Shown in pieces: positions 44,721-53,331 of a stretch of 64,000 bases of DNA. The notes under the pieces are model-generated. The model was not told where the DNA came from and did no database searches. It saw nothing but the letters and a program-made list of their open reading frames with translations. Each line of letters starts with the position of its first letter. The first letter of the stretch is position 1. The translations under genes and the position numbers were made by a program. The stretch is taken from positions 6,014,001 through 6,078,000 of the forward strand of contig NZ_JACCBT010000001.1 of the NCBI RefSeq assembly GCF_013409045.1, read 5' to 3'. This stretch comes from Actinomadura citrea. GTDB taxonomy: Bacteria; Actinomycetota; Actinomycetes; Streptosporangiales; Streptosporangiaceae.

Positions 44721-47387
44721 GTGGCGTTCGACGAGGACTACCTGCGGGAGGTGCTGGAACCCGCGCGGGCCGCGGGCGACCGGCCCCCCGAGGACCTGCG
44801 CGTCCGGTACGCGCTGGAGGGCCCACCGTCCTCCAACTCCCACCCACCGCCATTCGACGGACTCACTGGGGCGGCCGTCGCGGCGCGGGTCAGGCAGGTC
44901 CGGCAGTGCTGGCGGCGGGCGCGCGGGCAGCTGAAGTACCGCAAGCTCATCGACCGGCTGGAGGCCGAGCACCGCGAGCTGGCGCCGCTGTTCTCCGCCG
45001 CCGAGCGCGGCGACCCGCGCCCGCTGGAGGCGCGGCTGCGCGGCGGCCGCGAGCGCGCCGAGCGCCGCCTCGGCGAGGCCCGCGCCCGCCTCGCCGACGC
45101 GGCCGGGACGCTGCGGATGGCCACGCCCGCGGAGGTCGAGGCCATCGCCCGCACCACCGGGGTGCGGGGCGCCGAGCTGACGGATCTCGCCGCCGCCGAC
45201 GGCGTCGAGATCCGCGAGCCCGACCCGCTGCCGTCCGCCGCGCCCTATCCCGCGTACCGGAAGGTGCGCGAGTCGCTGGAGATCCTCGGCAACCGGCACC
45301 TCACCGACTTCCTGTTCGGCGCCCGCCTCACCGGCCCGATCCGCGTCCTGGACGGCTTCGCCGTTGCGGGCGGCGAGCCGCGCCCGGACGCGGACGCGGT
45401 CGCGGCCGCCGGAGCCGAGTGGGCCCGCCGCAGCCGCGACACCACCACCACCCACGCCGACACCGTGCTGGCGGCGCTGCGCTCGGGCGCCGACCTGCCC
45501 GGGCTGCTGCTGTTCGACATCGCCGACCGGCTCCGCGAGCGCCTGCGGCAGCGGGCGTCCGAGCGCGCCCTGCTCCGGTACGCCGCCGAGGAGCTGGGCG
45601 TCGAGCAGGGCGACGCCCGCCGCCTGGTGTTCGCCGTCGTGCGCGAGACCGACCCGGGCGGCGGCCTCGCGGGACGGCTCCGGGCGCTGCTGGACGCCGG
45701 CGACGTGCACGCGGCGACCGGGCTGGCCGACGCCGCGCGGGTCCCGCACCCCTCCCCCGGCGCCGAGCCGCCCGAGGAGGAGGTGCTCGCCGCCGAGGCC
45801 CGGCACCGCCTCGGCACCGCGCTGCGCCTGCGCGAGGCCGCGTCCGGCGAGCCCGACCCGGACCGCGCCCACCGCCTGCTCGCCGACGCGCTGCGCCTCG
45901 TCCGGGACCTCCCGGACGCCGCGGCCCGCCAGCGGCGCCTGCCGCCGCGCCCGGTGCCGGCGGTGCACCTCGACGTCGACGGCGCGTCGGTGCGGCTGTC
46001 CTGGGAGGATTCGCCGTCCACCGGGGGCGAGGTGGCCCACCACGTCGTGCGGCGGGAGGGCAGGGCGCCGCGCGACGCGCGGGACGGCACGGCCGTCGGC
46101 GGGGCGCTGGACACCCGTCCCCCGGTCAACGTGCCGCTGTACTACGGGGTGGTCGCGGTGCGCGGCGAGGCCGCCGCGGCGCCGGCGGTGGCCGGGCCCG
46201 TGGTCGTGCGGCCCGAGCCGGCCGACGTCGAGCTGACCGCCGGCGACGGGCAGGTCACGGGACGCTGGCGGTGCCCCGCGGAGGCGGTGCGGATCGTCGT
46301 GGCGCGGGAGGGCCGGACCGTCGCGGCGGGCCGGGACGGGTTCCGGGAGCGCGTCCCGAACGGGCGGACGCACCACTACCGGATCGCCGCCGTCTACCTC
46401 GACGCGTCCGGGCACGAGGTCGTGACGGACGGGGTGCGGGCGTCGGCGACGCCGAGCGCGCCGCCCGAGCCGGTGTTCGAGCTGACCGCCGAGACCGACG
46501 CGTCCGACCCCGGGCTGGTGCGGGCCCGGTTCGCGGCGCCCGCGCACGGGACGGTGGAGCTGGTGCTCTGCCAGGGCCCGCCGCCGTGGCCGCGCAGCGC
46601 GCTCGTCCCGCTGGAGGAGGTGCGGCGGGAGACGCGGCGGCTGGCGTGCGCGCAGGCGGAGGGCGGGCTCGCGGTGCGGCCGGGCACCGGGGGGTGGCTG
46701 CTCGCGGTGACGGTCGCGGAGGGCACGGCCGCGATCGGCGCCTACCACCGGCACGTGAACCTGCCGCCGCCGCGCCGGCTGGTCGCCGAGCGGCGGGGCG
46801 CGTACGTGCACGTCGGGTTCGACTGGCCGCCGGACGTCGCGGAGGTCGACGTCGCCTACCGGATCGGGCGCGACACCGGAACGGAGGCCGCGCGGTCCGG
46901 TGGCTCCGCGCACGTCCCGGTCCAGGCCGCGCAGAGCGTCACCCGGGCCGCCTACGACACCCAGGGCGGGATCCGGCTGCCCGTCCCCGAGGACGCGCCC
47001 GTCGAGCTGTCGGTGGCCGCGGCCGGGACGGTGGGCGGTGCGCGGATGACCGGCCCGCCGGCGACGGCCGAGGTCGCGGCGCGCACGATCGTCCATTACG
47101 ACGTGCTGCGGTCGGGCCCGCCGTGGCGGCGGACGCTGACCCTCCGGCTCACCTCGTCCCGCCCGCTGCGGGTGGCGCGGCTGTCGCTGGTGCTGCGCGC
47201 CGGGCGCGTCATGCCGCAGCGCGCCGCCGACGGCGAGGTCCTCGGCGCGTGGGACGGGGTGCCCGTGCCGGGCGAGCTGTCGCTCGGCGCGCCGTCCGCG
47301 TCCGGGCCGTACTGGCTGCGGTGCTTCGCCGACGACGGCGCCGTCGAGCTGAGCGATCCCCCCGTCCGCCGACTCCAGGTCCCCTGA
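44721..47387 (+). CDS. Large FN3-like protein of the chaperone-GTPase operon
   Basis: 888 residues. The first 400 are rich in Arg, Glu and Ala and mostly helical, with long charged stretches (about 60-140 and 250-390). From about 415 on it is beta-rich with several fibronectin type III-like or immunoglobulin-like repeats (for example VHLDVDGASVRLSWED near 416 and RRGAYVHVGFDWPPDVAEV near 695). No catalytic motif, signal peptide or membrane helix was seen. It starts 28 bases after DnaK and its stop overlaps the next start. It may be the scaffold or client of the DnaK. I do not recognise a named family. Confidence 0.8.
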   Translation: MAFDEDYLREVLEPARAAGDRPPEDLRVRYALEGPPSSNSHPPPFDGLTGAAVAARVRQVRQCWRRARGQLKYRKLIDRLEAEHRELAPLFSAAERGDPRPLEARLRGGRERAERRLGEARARLADAAGTLRMATPAEVEAIARTTGVRGAELTDLAAADGVEIREPDPLPSAAPYPAYRKVRESLEILGNRHLTDFLFGARLTGPIRVLDGFAVAGGEPRPDADAVAAAGAEWARRSRDTTTTHADTVLAALRSGADLPGLLLFDIADRLRERLRQRASERALLRYAAEELGVEQGDARRLVFAVVRETDPGGGLAGRLRALLDAGDVHAATGLADAARVPHPSPGAEPPEEEVLAAEARHRLGTALRLREAASGEPDPDRAHRLLADALRLVRDLPDAAARQRRLPPRPVPAVHLDVDGASVRLSWEDSPSTGGEVAHHVVRREGRAPRDARDGTAVGGALDTRPPVNVPLYYGVVAVRGEAAAAPAVAGPVVVRPEPADVELTAGDGQVTGRWRCPAEAVRIVVAREGRTVAAGRDGFRERVPNGRTHHYRIAAVYLDASGHEVVTDGVRASATPSAPPEPVFELTAETDASDPGLVRARFAAPAHGTVELVLCQGPPPWPRSALVPLEEVRRETRRLACAQAEGGLAVRPGTGGWLLAVTVAEGTAAIGAYHRHVNLPPPRRLVAERRGAYVHVGFDWPPDVAEVDVAYRIGRDTGTEAARSGGSAHVPVQAAQSVTRAAYDTQGGIRLPVPEDAPVELSVAAAGTVGGARMTGPPATAEVAARTIVHYDVLRSGPPWRRTLTLRLTSSRPLRVARLSLVLRAGRVMPQRAADGEVLGAWDGVPVPGELSLGAPSASGPYWLRCFADDGAVELSDPPVRRLQVP

Positions 47388-48631
47388 TGACGAGACCCCT
47401 GGCCCGGGTGGGAATCCCCGGCGTGCCGTCCCGGCAGGGCATCACCTGCCCCTACTGCTTCGCCTCCGTCGCGCCGCAGCGGATCCTGTTCCGGTGCCGG
47501 GGGCAGTCCGGGCGGCGGCAGGGCTGCGTCCCCGTCCTGGACGAGCGGCTGGCCGAGTACACCGGGTCGACGGCGGGGGCGTCGCTGCCGCCGGCGTTCG
47601 CCGCGCCCGGGCGCAAGGGCCGGGCCGACTGCCCCGGGTGCGGGCTGCCGACCGGGAACCGCGCCTGCCCCGAGTGCCACAACCCGCTGCCGTCGGCGTA
47701 CTGCGACTCCCCCGGCCGCATCGTCGCGCTCGTCGGGGCGAAGAACGCCGGGAAGAGCACCTACATCGCCGTCCTGCTGCACGAGTTGATGAACCGGGTC
47801 GGGACGGAGCTGGACGCGTCGCTGGTCGCGTGCGACGACCGGACCATCGAGCGCTACAAGCGCGACTTCGCCCGGCCCCTGCTGGAGGAGCGGCGGCTGC
47901 TGCCGACGACGCCGAGCGCCGCGACCGGCCCGCGCGAGCCGCTGGTGTACCTGCTCACCCGGACCCGGGCTCGCAAGGGCCGCTTCTCCCGCCCCCGCAA
48001 CGACTCGCTCGCGCTGGTGCTGTTCGACACCGCGGGCGAGGACCTGCGCAGCCGCGAGGCCACCGACCTGCACCTGCGGTACCTGGAGGCCGCCGACGCG
48101 ATCATCTTCCTGGTCGACCCGCTGGAGCTGCCCGGCGCGCGGCCGGGCGTGCTGGACGCGGTGCCGGGCCCGCGTGCGGGCGGGGACGATCCGGGCGGGG
48201 AGCCGCTGGACGTCATCGCGCGCGTCACCGAGGCCCTGCGGCTGCGGCACGGCACCCGTCCGGGCGAGCCGCTGCCCGTCCCGGTCGCGGTCGCGCTCAC
48301 CAAGATCGACGTGCTGCGGCCGGGGCTGCTGCGCCAGTCGGCGCTGCACCGGTCGCGGTCCGGGCAGGGCGTCCTCGACCTCGACGACAGGGACGCGGTG
48401 AACGAGCAGGTCCGCGCGCTCCTGCACGACTGGCAGGCCGGGCGGCTCGACACCTACCTCGGGCAGCAGTACGCCGACCACGCGCTGTTCGGCCTGTCGG
48501 CGCTCGGCGGCGTCCCGGAGGAGGGGCGCGTCGGCGCGGGCGGCGTCCGGCCGTACCGGGCGGAGGATCCGCTGCTGTGGCTGCTGTACCGGTTCGGGAT
48601 GCTCGACGGCGTCCGCCCGGAAGGGGCGTAG
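47387..48631 (+). CDS. Zinc-ribbon GTPase (double-GTPase type)
   Basis: 414 residues. The N-terminal part has cysteine pairs of zinc ribbons (C21/C24 and C82/C85 with C94/C97). The P-loop GAKNAGKST lies at 117-125, the Walker B/G3 DTAGE near 214 and the G4 motif TKID near 305. It resembles the paired GTPases that accompany GAP1 proteins in predicted prokaryotic conflict systems. The start ATG overlaps the previous stop (TGATG). No membrane segment is seen. It probably acts as the soluble switch of the operon and pairs with the membrane GTPase at 50853. Assignment to the double-GTPase family is from memory of that literature. Confidence 0.82.
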   Translation: MTRPLARVGIPGVPSRQGITCPYCFASVAPQRILFRCRGQSGRRQGCVPVLDERLAEYTGSTAGASLPPAFAAPGRKGRADCPGCGLPTGNRACPECHNPLPSAYCDSPGRIVALVGAKNAGKSTYIAVLLHELMNRVGTELDASLVACDDRTIERYKRDFARPLLEERRLLPTTPSAATGPREPLVYLLTRTRARKGRFSRPRNDSLALVLFDTAGEDLRSREATDLHLRYLEAADAIIFLVDPLELPGARPGVLDAVPGPRAGGDDPGGEPLDVIARVTEALRLRHGTRPGEPLPVPVAVALTKIDVLRPGLLRQSALHRSRSGQGVLDLDDRDAVNEQVRALLHDWQAGRLDTYLGQQYADHALFGLSALGGVPEEGRVGAGGVRPYRAEDPLLWLLYRFGMLDGVRPEGA

Positions 48632-48633
48632 AG

Positions 48634-50856
48634 GTGGCCTGGCAGCTGCACTACACCTCCGCCCGGAGCGGGCCCACCGGCCGGGCCGGGTTCCAGTTCG
48701 TCGCCGAGACGCCCGGCCTGCCGGACGGGACGCGGGCCGCGGTCACGCCGTACCTGTCGTACCGCCCGCCGCCGGACGCGCCGCTGTCGCCTGGCGACGC
48801 CGAGCTGGACCTGTTCCCCGTCTCGCTGCTGTACGACGAGGTGGACGGCCGGCCCCTGCTGCTGCGCTGCCGCTACCTCGGCCGCGACTACTCGGGCCGC
48901 TACGGCAACTTCTTCGCGCACGCCGTGGTGGCCGAGCCCGAGGAGCTGGAAGGGCTGCGGCCCGCCGAGCTGTGGCAGGCCGCGCACTGGACGCCGCTGC
49001 CCGCGCCCGGGGCCGTCCTCGACCCGCTGGAGGAGCTGACCCCGGGCTCCGCGCTCGACCCGGAGGCCCTCGCCGGGTGGCTCGCCGCCGCCGGGCCGGG
49101 CGACCCGTACGCGCTGCTCGCCCGGCTGGTGGACGCCGTCGCGGGCGTGCTGGGGCGGGGTCACGGGCGGGTCGTCCTCGTCGCCGACGACGTGGAGGCG
49201 ATCGCACGCTGGATCGCGGTCGTGTCGTACTCGCTGCCGGTCGCGGCCGCGGCCCGGCTGTCGTTCGTCACCTACACCGCCGACCCGGAAGGCGCCGCGC
49301 AGCGCGTGGTCGGCACGACGCCCGCCGTCTGGGCGACCGCCCAGAACCACGCCTCGCACGCGTCCGCCTTCGACCTCCGCGACGCCGTCCCGGACGGCCG
49401 GGCCGGCCGCTTCGCCAGGACCGTCGCCGGCTGCTGGCGCGCCCGCGACTTCGGCGGCCTGGACGCCCTCGCCGAGCTGGCGCCGCCGGACGACCCCGCA
49501 CGGGAGGGCGCCGCCGCGCTGCTGGCGCTGTGCAGGGGCGACGGGAGCGTCACGCCGGACGAGGAGGGCGCGGCGGCGGAGCTGCTGGCCCGGCGCGGGA
49601 CCGCCATCCCCGCCTGGGTGTGGCGCGACCTCGCGCACGGCGTCCCGTCCATGGGCCTCGATCTCGCGCTCACCGTGCACGAGCGGGCGCGGGCGGCGGG
49701 AGCGGCCGACCTCGCCCCCCGCTGCGCGCGCCGCGTCGGCGAGCTGGTCTCCGAGAGGCTCTCCGGTGCGTCCCGCCTGGCGGAGGTCGCGGAGGCGGCC
49801 GGTGTGGCGGAGCGGACCGGCGTCCCGGCCGATCCTCGCGAGGTGACGGCGTCGGCGGCGCGTTGCGTCCGGCGCGGCCTCGCCGAGCTGAAGGACGCGC
49901 TCGCCGGCTGCCCGGTGGGACTGCGGGACGCGCTGCTGGACGGGGTCGTCGCCGGGCTCGCCGGATCCGGCGACCGGGCGTCCGTCCTCACCCCCGAGAC
50001 CTGCGACCTGCTCCACGAGCACGTCGGACGGCTGCGCGCCGCGCCCGGGGTCGCGGCCGCCGTGCTGGCGTCGGTCGGGCGGAGGCATCCCGGCCGCCGG
50101 GTCGCGGTGACGGGCGAACTGCTGCGCCTGGACGGCGGCGGCTCCCTCGACATCGGCGGGGCGCTCCGGGAGATCTGGGCGACGCCCCCGTCCGCCTCCG
50201 CATGCCTCGACCTCCTGGACGCCTGCGGGCCGGCGCCGCCGCCCCCGGCGCTGGCCGAACTGCCGTCCCGGACCTTCGCGCGGGTCGCGTCCACCGGCGG
50301 CGACGGCCTCACGGACCCGGCGACCCTGCGGCTCGCCGAGCGGGTCCGCGAGCTCATGCCGGACGGGCGCGCCGGGCGCGACGCCGCCCTCGTCCAGGCA
50401 TACGGGATGGCCATCACCGCGGGCGCGCCGCGGGCCGCGCGGGCGCTGGAGCGCCTCGCCGAACCCGGCGGCGCCACCGAGCGCCTCGCCCGCGAGGCGT
50501 TCGCCGACGCGGCGCGGCGGCTGTCCCCCCGGCCGCCCGGGTTCCGGGCGGAGCTGCTGGCGGCCGTGCCCGCCCCCGTCAGGGCGCGGCTCGCGGAGCG
50601 GTGGACGGCCGAGCTGCCCGGCCGCGTCCGCGCCGGCCGCGCGCCGCTGCGCGGCGGCGAGGTCGAGCGGCGCAACGAACTGGTCGAGGTCGTGCTTCGG
50701 CTGCGCGGTCGCGGCGCGGCCGAACCGTCCCTGGAGGCGTGGGCGCGGGCGGCGGCCCGGCGGTGGCTCGCGGCCAAACAGCTCGACTCCCATCTGGCGC
50801 GCCGCCCCGAGCTGCGGGCCGAGCTGCGGGCCCTTCTCGCGGAGGGCGCCCCGTGA
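48634..50856 (+). CDS. GTPase-associated protein 1 (GAP1-like)
   Basis: 740 residues. The N-terminus (WQLHYTSARSGPTGRAGFQFVAETPGL and RYGNFFAHAVV near 85) matches what I recall of the GAP1-N2 domain. A middle region follows with LDPLEELTPGSALDP and ARWIAVVSYSLPV, then a long alpha-helical repeat-like tail. No enzyme motif is visible. GAP1 proteins are coded beside GTPases and are thought to regulate them. The GTG lies 2 bases after the upstream stop, and the end overlaps the next start (GTGA), so the three genes are translationally coupled. The family call is moderately sure; the function is predicted only. Confidence 0.8.
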   Translation: MAWQLHYTSARSGPTGRAGFQFVAETPGLPDGTRAAVTPYLSYRPPPDAPLSPGDAELDLFPVSLLYDEVDGRPLLLRCRYLGRDYSGRYGNFFAHAVVAEPEELEGLRPAELWQAAHWTPLPAPGAVLDPLEELTPGSALDPEALAGWLAAAGPGDPYALLARLVDAVAGVLGRGHGRVVLVADDVEAIARWIAVVSYSLPVAAAARLSFVTYTADPEGAAQRVVGTTPAVWATAQNHASHASAFDLRDAVPDGRAGRFARTVAGCWRARDFGGLDALAELAPPDDPAREGAAALLALCRGDGSVTPDEEGAAAELLARRGTAIPAWVWRDLAHGVPSMGLDLALTVHERARAAGAADLAPRCARRVGELVSERLSGASRLAEVAEAAGVAERTGVPADPREVTASAARCVRRGLAELKDALAGCPVGLRDALLDGVVAGLAGSGDRASVLTPETCDLLHEHVGRLRAAPGVAAAVLASVGRRHPGRRVAVTGELLRLDGGGSLDIGGALREIWATPPSASACLDLLDACGPAPPPPALAELPSRTFARVASTGGDGLTDPATLRLAERVRELMPDGRAGRDAALVQAYGMAITAGAPRAARALERLAEPGGATERLAREAFADAARRLSPRPPGFRAELLAAVPAPVRARLAERWTAELPGRVRAGRAPLRGGEVERRNELVEVVLRLRGRGAAEPSLEAWARAAARRWLAAKQLDSHLARRPELRAELRALLAEGAP

Positions 50857-52574
50857 ACCCCGTGATCGTGCTGCTGCTGATCGCCGTGTGGCTGGGCGCC
50901 ATGTGGCTCGGGTTCATGTACGTGTTCCCCGTGCTGTTCGCCGCGACGCTGGTCGTCGCCGGGGCCGCCGCGCTCGGCGTGTACTACCTGCACGCGTGCC
51001 GGACGCTCGCGCCGTCCACGCTGGAGGGGCCCTCGCCGGTCGCCGAGCCCGCCGTCGCCTACCGGCACTACCTGCTCGGCCAGGTGTGGCGCGACTGGTG
51101 GACGATCAGCCGCACGGTCGTCCCGCAGGTGTACCGGACGGCCCGGAGCGTGGTGCTGAGCCTGACGCGGACGCTTCTCGGCGGCCCGTGGGGGTTCTTC
51201 GTCTTCCCGGTCTGGCTGGCGCTGTGCGCGGGCATCGTCGCCGCCGCCGTTCCCGCGTCGGTGTTCGTCCTCGCGCTGACGGTCCTGTACGGGCTGGTCG
51301 CCTCGGTCGGGCTCGCGGCGTGGCTGGCGTGCGTGCTCGTCCTGGCGGCGGTCGAGCGCGTCTTCATGGGGTACGGCCGCATCCTGCAGACGTGCCCGCA
51401 CCCCTTCTGCTACGAGCGGATCGGGCTGCCGGAGTACGCGTGCCCGAGCTGCGGCGCGCGGCACCGGCGCCTGTCGCCGGGGGCGGGCGGCGCGTTCCGG
51501 CACGTGTGCCGCTGCGGGGCGCGGCTTCCCACGACCGTCCCGCTCGGGCGGTTCCGCCTGGCCGCGTACTGCCCGCACTGCGGCGGGCGGCTGCCCGAGC
51601 GCATCGGGCGCGTCCGCGTGGAGCCCCTGCCGTTCGTGGGCGGACCGGCCGCCGGCAAGACCACCTTCATGGTCCTCGGCATCCGGGCCCTGCACGCGCG
51701 GGCCCGAGCCGTGCACGGGCGGCTGTCGTTCGTCGAGCAGCGGCACGCGCAGGCGTACGCGGGCGCGATACGCGAGTTCCAGCGCGGCGGGCGCCTCGCC
51801 AAGACCGGCCCCGAGCTGCCCCTGGCCACCATGGTGGACGTGGAGCTGCCCGGCCGCGCGCGGCGCATCCTCTACCTGTTCGACCCCGCGGGCGAGCACT
51901 ACACGGGCGCGACGGAGGTCGAGTCGCTGCGCTACCTGGACCACAGCGAGGCGCTGCTGTTCGTCGTGGACCCGTTCGCGCTCCCCCAGCTACGCCGGTC
52001 CCTGACCGGGGACGAGAGGGAGTTCGTCGACGAGGCCGCCGCCTCGTCGGAGGAGGACCCGGCCGACACCCTCCAGCGGGTGCTGAACGAGCTGCGCTCG
52101 CGCCCCGACCAGGGGCGGCAGAAGCGCGTCGCCGTCGTCGTCACCAAGACGGACCTGCTGCTGCGCACGGAGATCGGCCGCAGCCTGGACCCGGGCGCCG
52201 ACCCGCGCGAGTGGCTCGACCGCGTCGGGCTGGGCAACACCGTGCGCACCCTCGACCAGGTCGCCGCCCAGGTGCGGTACTTCGCCTCCGGCCTCGGCAC
52301 CGAGCCCGCCGCCGTCGCCGACCTGCTCGGCTGGGTGACCGGACTGCCCGCCGCGGGCGCGCCGGACGGCGAACGCGCGCCCGCAGACGTCCCCCCGGAG
52401 CCGCCGGGGACGGCGCCGCTGCGCGCCCCGTGGCCGGTGCGCGGCCGGGACGCCGGCCGTGTGCCCGCCGGTTACCAGGTGGGACGCTGGGCCGTGCTCG
52501 CCGGTGTGTCGGTCCTGACCGTCGTCACGATCGCGGGCGCAGTCGTCGCGGCGGCCGAACGCCTCCCGTTCTGA
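50853..52574 (+). CDS. Membrane-anchored zinc-ribbon GTPase
   Basis: 573 residues. Two N-terminal membrane helices (about 3-22 and 25-46), a further hydrophobic region at 108-170 and a last helix at 545-567 anchor it. Between them lie several Cys pairs of zinc ribbons (about 178-245), then a GTPase domain: P-loop VGGPAAGKTT near 262, G3-like DPAGE near 344 in place of the usual DTAGE or DxxG, and TKTD near 431. Together with the soluble GTPase and GAP1 protein it forms the core of the operon, placing the system at the membrane. The start overlaps the GAP1 stop (GTGA). Confidence 0.85.
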   Translation: MNPVIVLLLIAVWLGAMWLGFMYVFPVLFAATLVVAGAAALGVYYLHACRTLAPSTLEGPSPVAEPAVAYRHYLLGQVWRDWWTISRTVVPQVYRTARSVVLSLTRTLLGGPWGFFVFPVWLALCAGIVAAAVPASVFVLALTVLYGLVASVGLAAWLACVLVLAAVERVFMGYGRILQTCPHPFCYERIGLPEYACPSCGARHRRLSPGAGGAFRHVCRCGARLPTTVPLGRFRLAAYCPHCGGRLPERIGRVRVEPLPFVGGPAAGKTTFMVLGIRALHARARAVHGRLSFVEQRHAQAYAGAIREFQRGGRLAKTGPELPLATMVDVELPGRARRILYLFDPAGEHYTGATEVESLRYLDHSEALLFVVDPFALPQLRRSLTGDEREFVDEAAASSEEDPADTLQRVLNELRSRPDQGRQKRVAVVVTKTDLLLRTEIGRSLDPGADPREWLDRVGLGNTVRTLDQVAAQVRYFASGLGTEPAAVADLLGWVTGLPAAGAPDGERAPADVPPEPPGTAPLRAPWPVRGRDAGRVPAGYQVGRWAVLAGVSVLTVVTIAGAVVAAAERLPF

Positions 52575-52617
52575 TCGGCCGCCCGGACGCCGCTCCCAAG
52601 GGTGTGAGGCAGGCCAC

Positions 52618-52635
52618 TATCTGACGTGGAAGATA
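52618..52635. promoter_or_regulatory. Inverted repeat upstream of the nitroreductase
   Basis: TATCT (52618-52622) and AGATA (52631-52635) flank an 8-bp spacer in the 117-bp gap before the nitroreductase gene. It may be an operator. A TTGACC at 52652 has no clear -10. Confidence 0.3.
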
Positions 52636-52691
52636 ACGGACCGTCATCGCATTGACCTCTTCGGAAAGCTTCCCCGTCCGAGAGGCGCCCC

Positions 52692-53303
52692 ATGACGACG
52701 ACCACGACCCAGAGCCCACTGGTCCTGGACCCCGCCGCCCAGGAGCTGTTGTTCCGCGAGGCCCGCACCGCCAACGCCTTCACCGGCGAGCCGGTCGGCG
52801 AGGAGCAGGTCCGAGCGATCTACGACCTGGTCAGGTGGGCCCCGACCGCCATGAACGCCCAGCCGCTGCGGATCGTGGACGTGCGCAGCCGGGGGGCGCG
52901 CGAGCGGCTGGTCCCGCTGATGAGCGAGGGCAACCGCGCCAAGACCGCGACGGCCCCGCTCACCCTCATAGCCGCCGCCGACGAGGACTTCCACGAGCAC
53001 CTGCCGGTCACGTTCCCGCACCGGGAGGGCGCCCGCGAGTCCCTGCGGGACAGCCCCGCCAGGCCGCAGATGGCCCGGTTCAACGCCTCCCTCCAGCTCG
53101 GCTACCTGATCCTCGGGATCCGCGCCGCCGGTCTCGCCGCGGGACCCATGAGCGGCTTCGACGCGGACGCCGTCGAGAAGGAGTTCTTCCCGGAGGGCAA
53201 CGTCCGCCCCATCGCCGTGATCAACGCGGGCCGGCCCGCCCCGGACGCCTTCCGGCCCCGCAACCCGCGCCTCGACCCCGCGCAGGTCATCACCACCGTC
53301 TGA
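52692..53303 (+). CDS. RutE-like nitroreductase (malonic semialdehyde reductase type)
   Basis: 203 residues of the nitroreductase flavin fold. It aligns along its length with E. coli RutE by memory: RWAPTAMNAQPLRIV near 46-60, SEGNRAKTATAPLTLI and GPMSGFDADAVE near 152. RutE-type enzymes reduce malonic semialdehyde to 3-hydroxypropionate in pyrimidine breakdown; related members reduce quinones or nitro compounds. No other rut genes are nearby, so the substrate is open. GAGAGG lies 6 bases before the ATG. It is followed 28 bases later by a drug exporter, so the pair may deal with a toxic compound. Confidence 0.88.
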   Translation: MTTTTTQSPLVLDPAAQELLFREARTANAFTGEPVGEEQVRAIYDLVRWAPTAMNAQPLRIVDVRSRGARERLVPLMSEGNRAKTATAPLTLIAAADEDFHEHLPVTFPHREGARESLRDSPARPQMARFNASLQLGYLILGIRAAGLAAGPMSGFDADAVEKEFFPEGNVRPIAVINAGRPAPDAFRPRNPRLDPAQVITTV

Positions 53304-53331
53304 GCCTCCCCGCCCCCGCTGGAGTCCCCCC

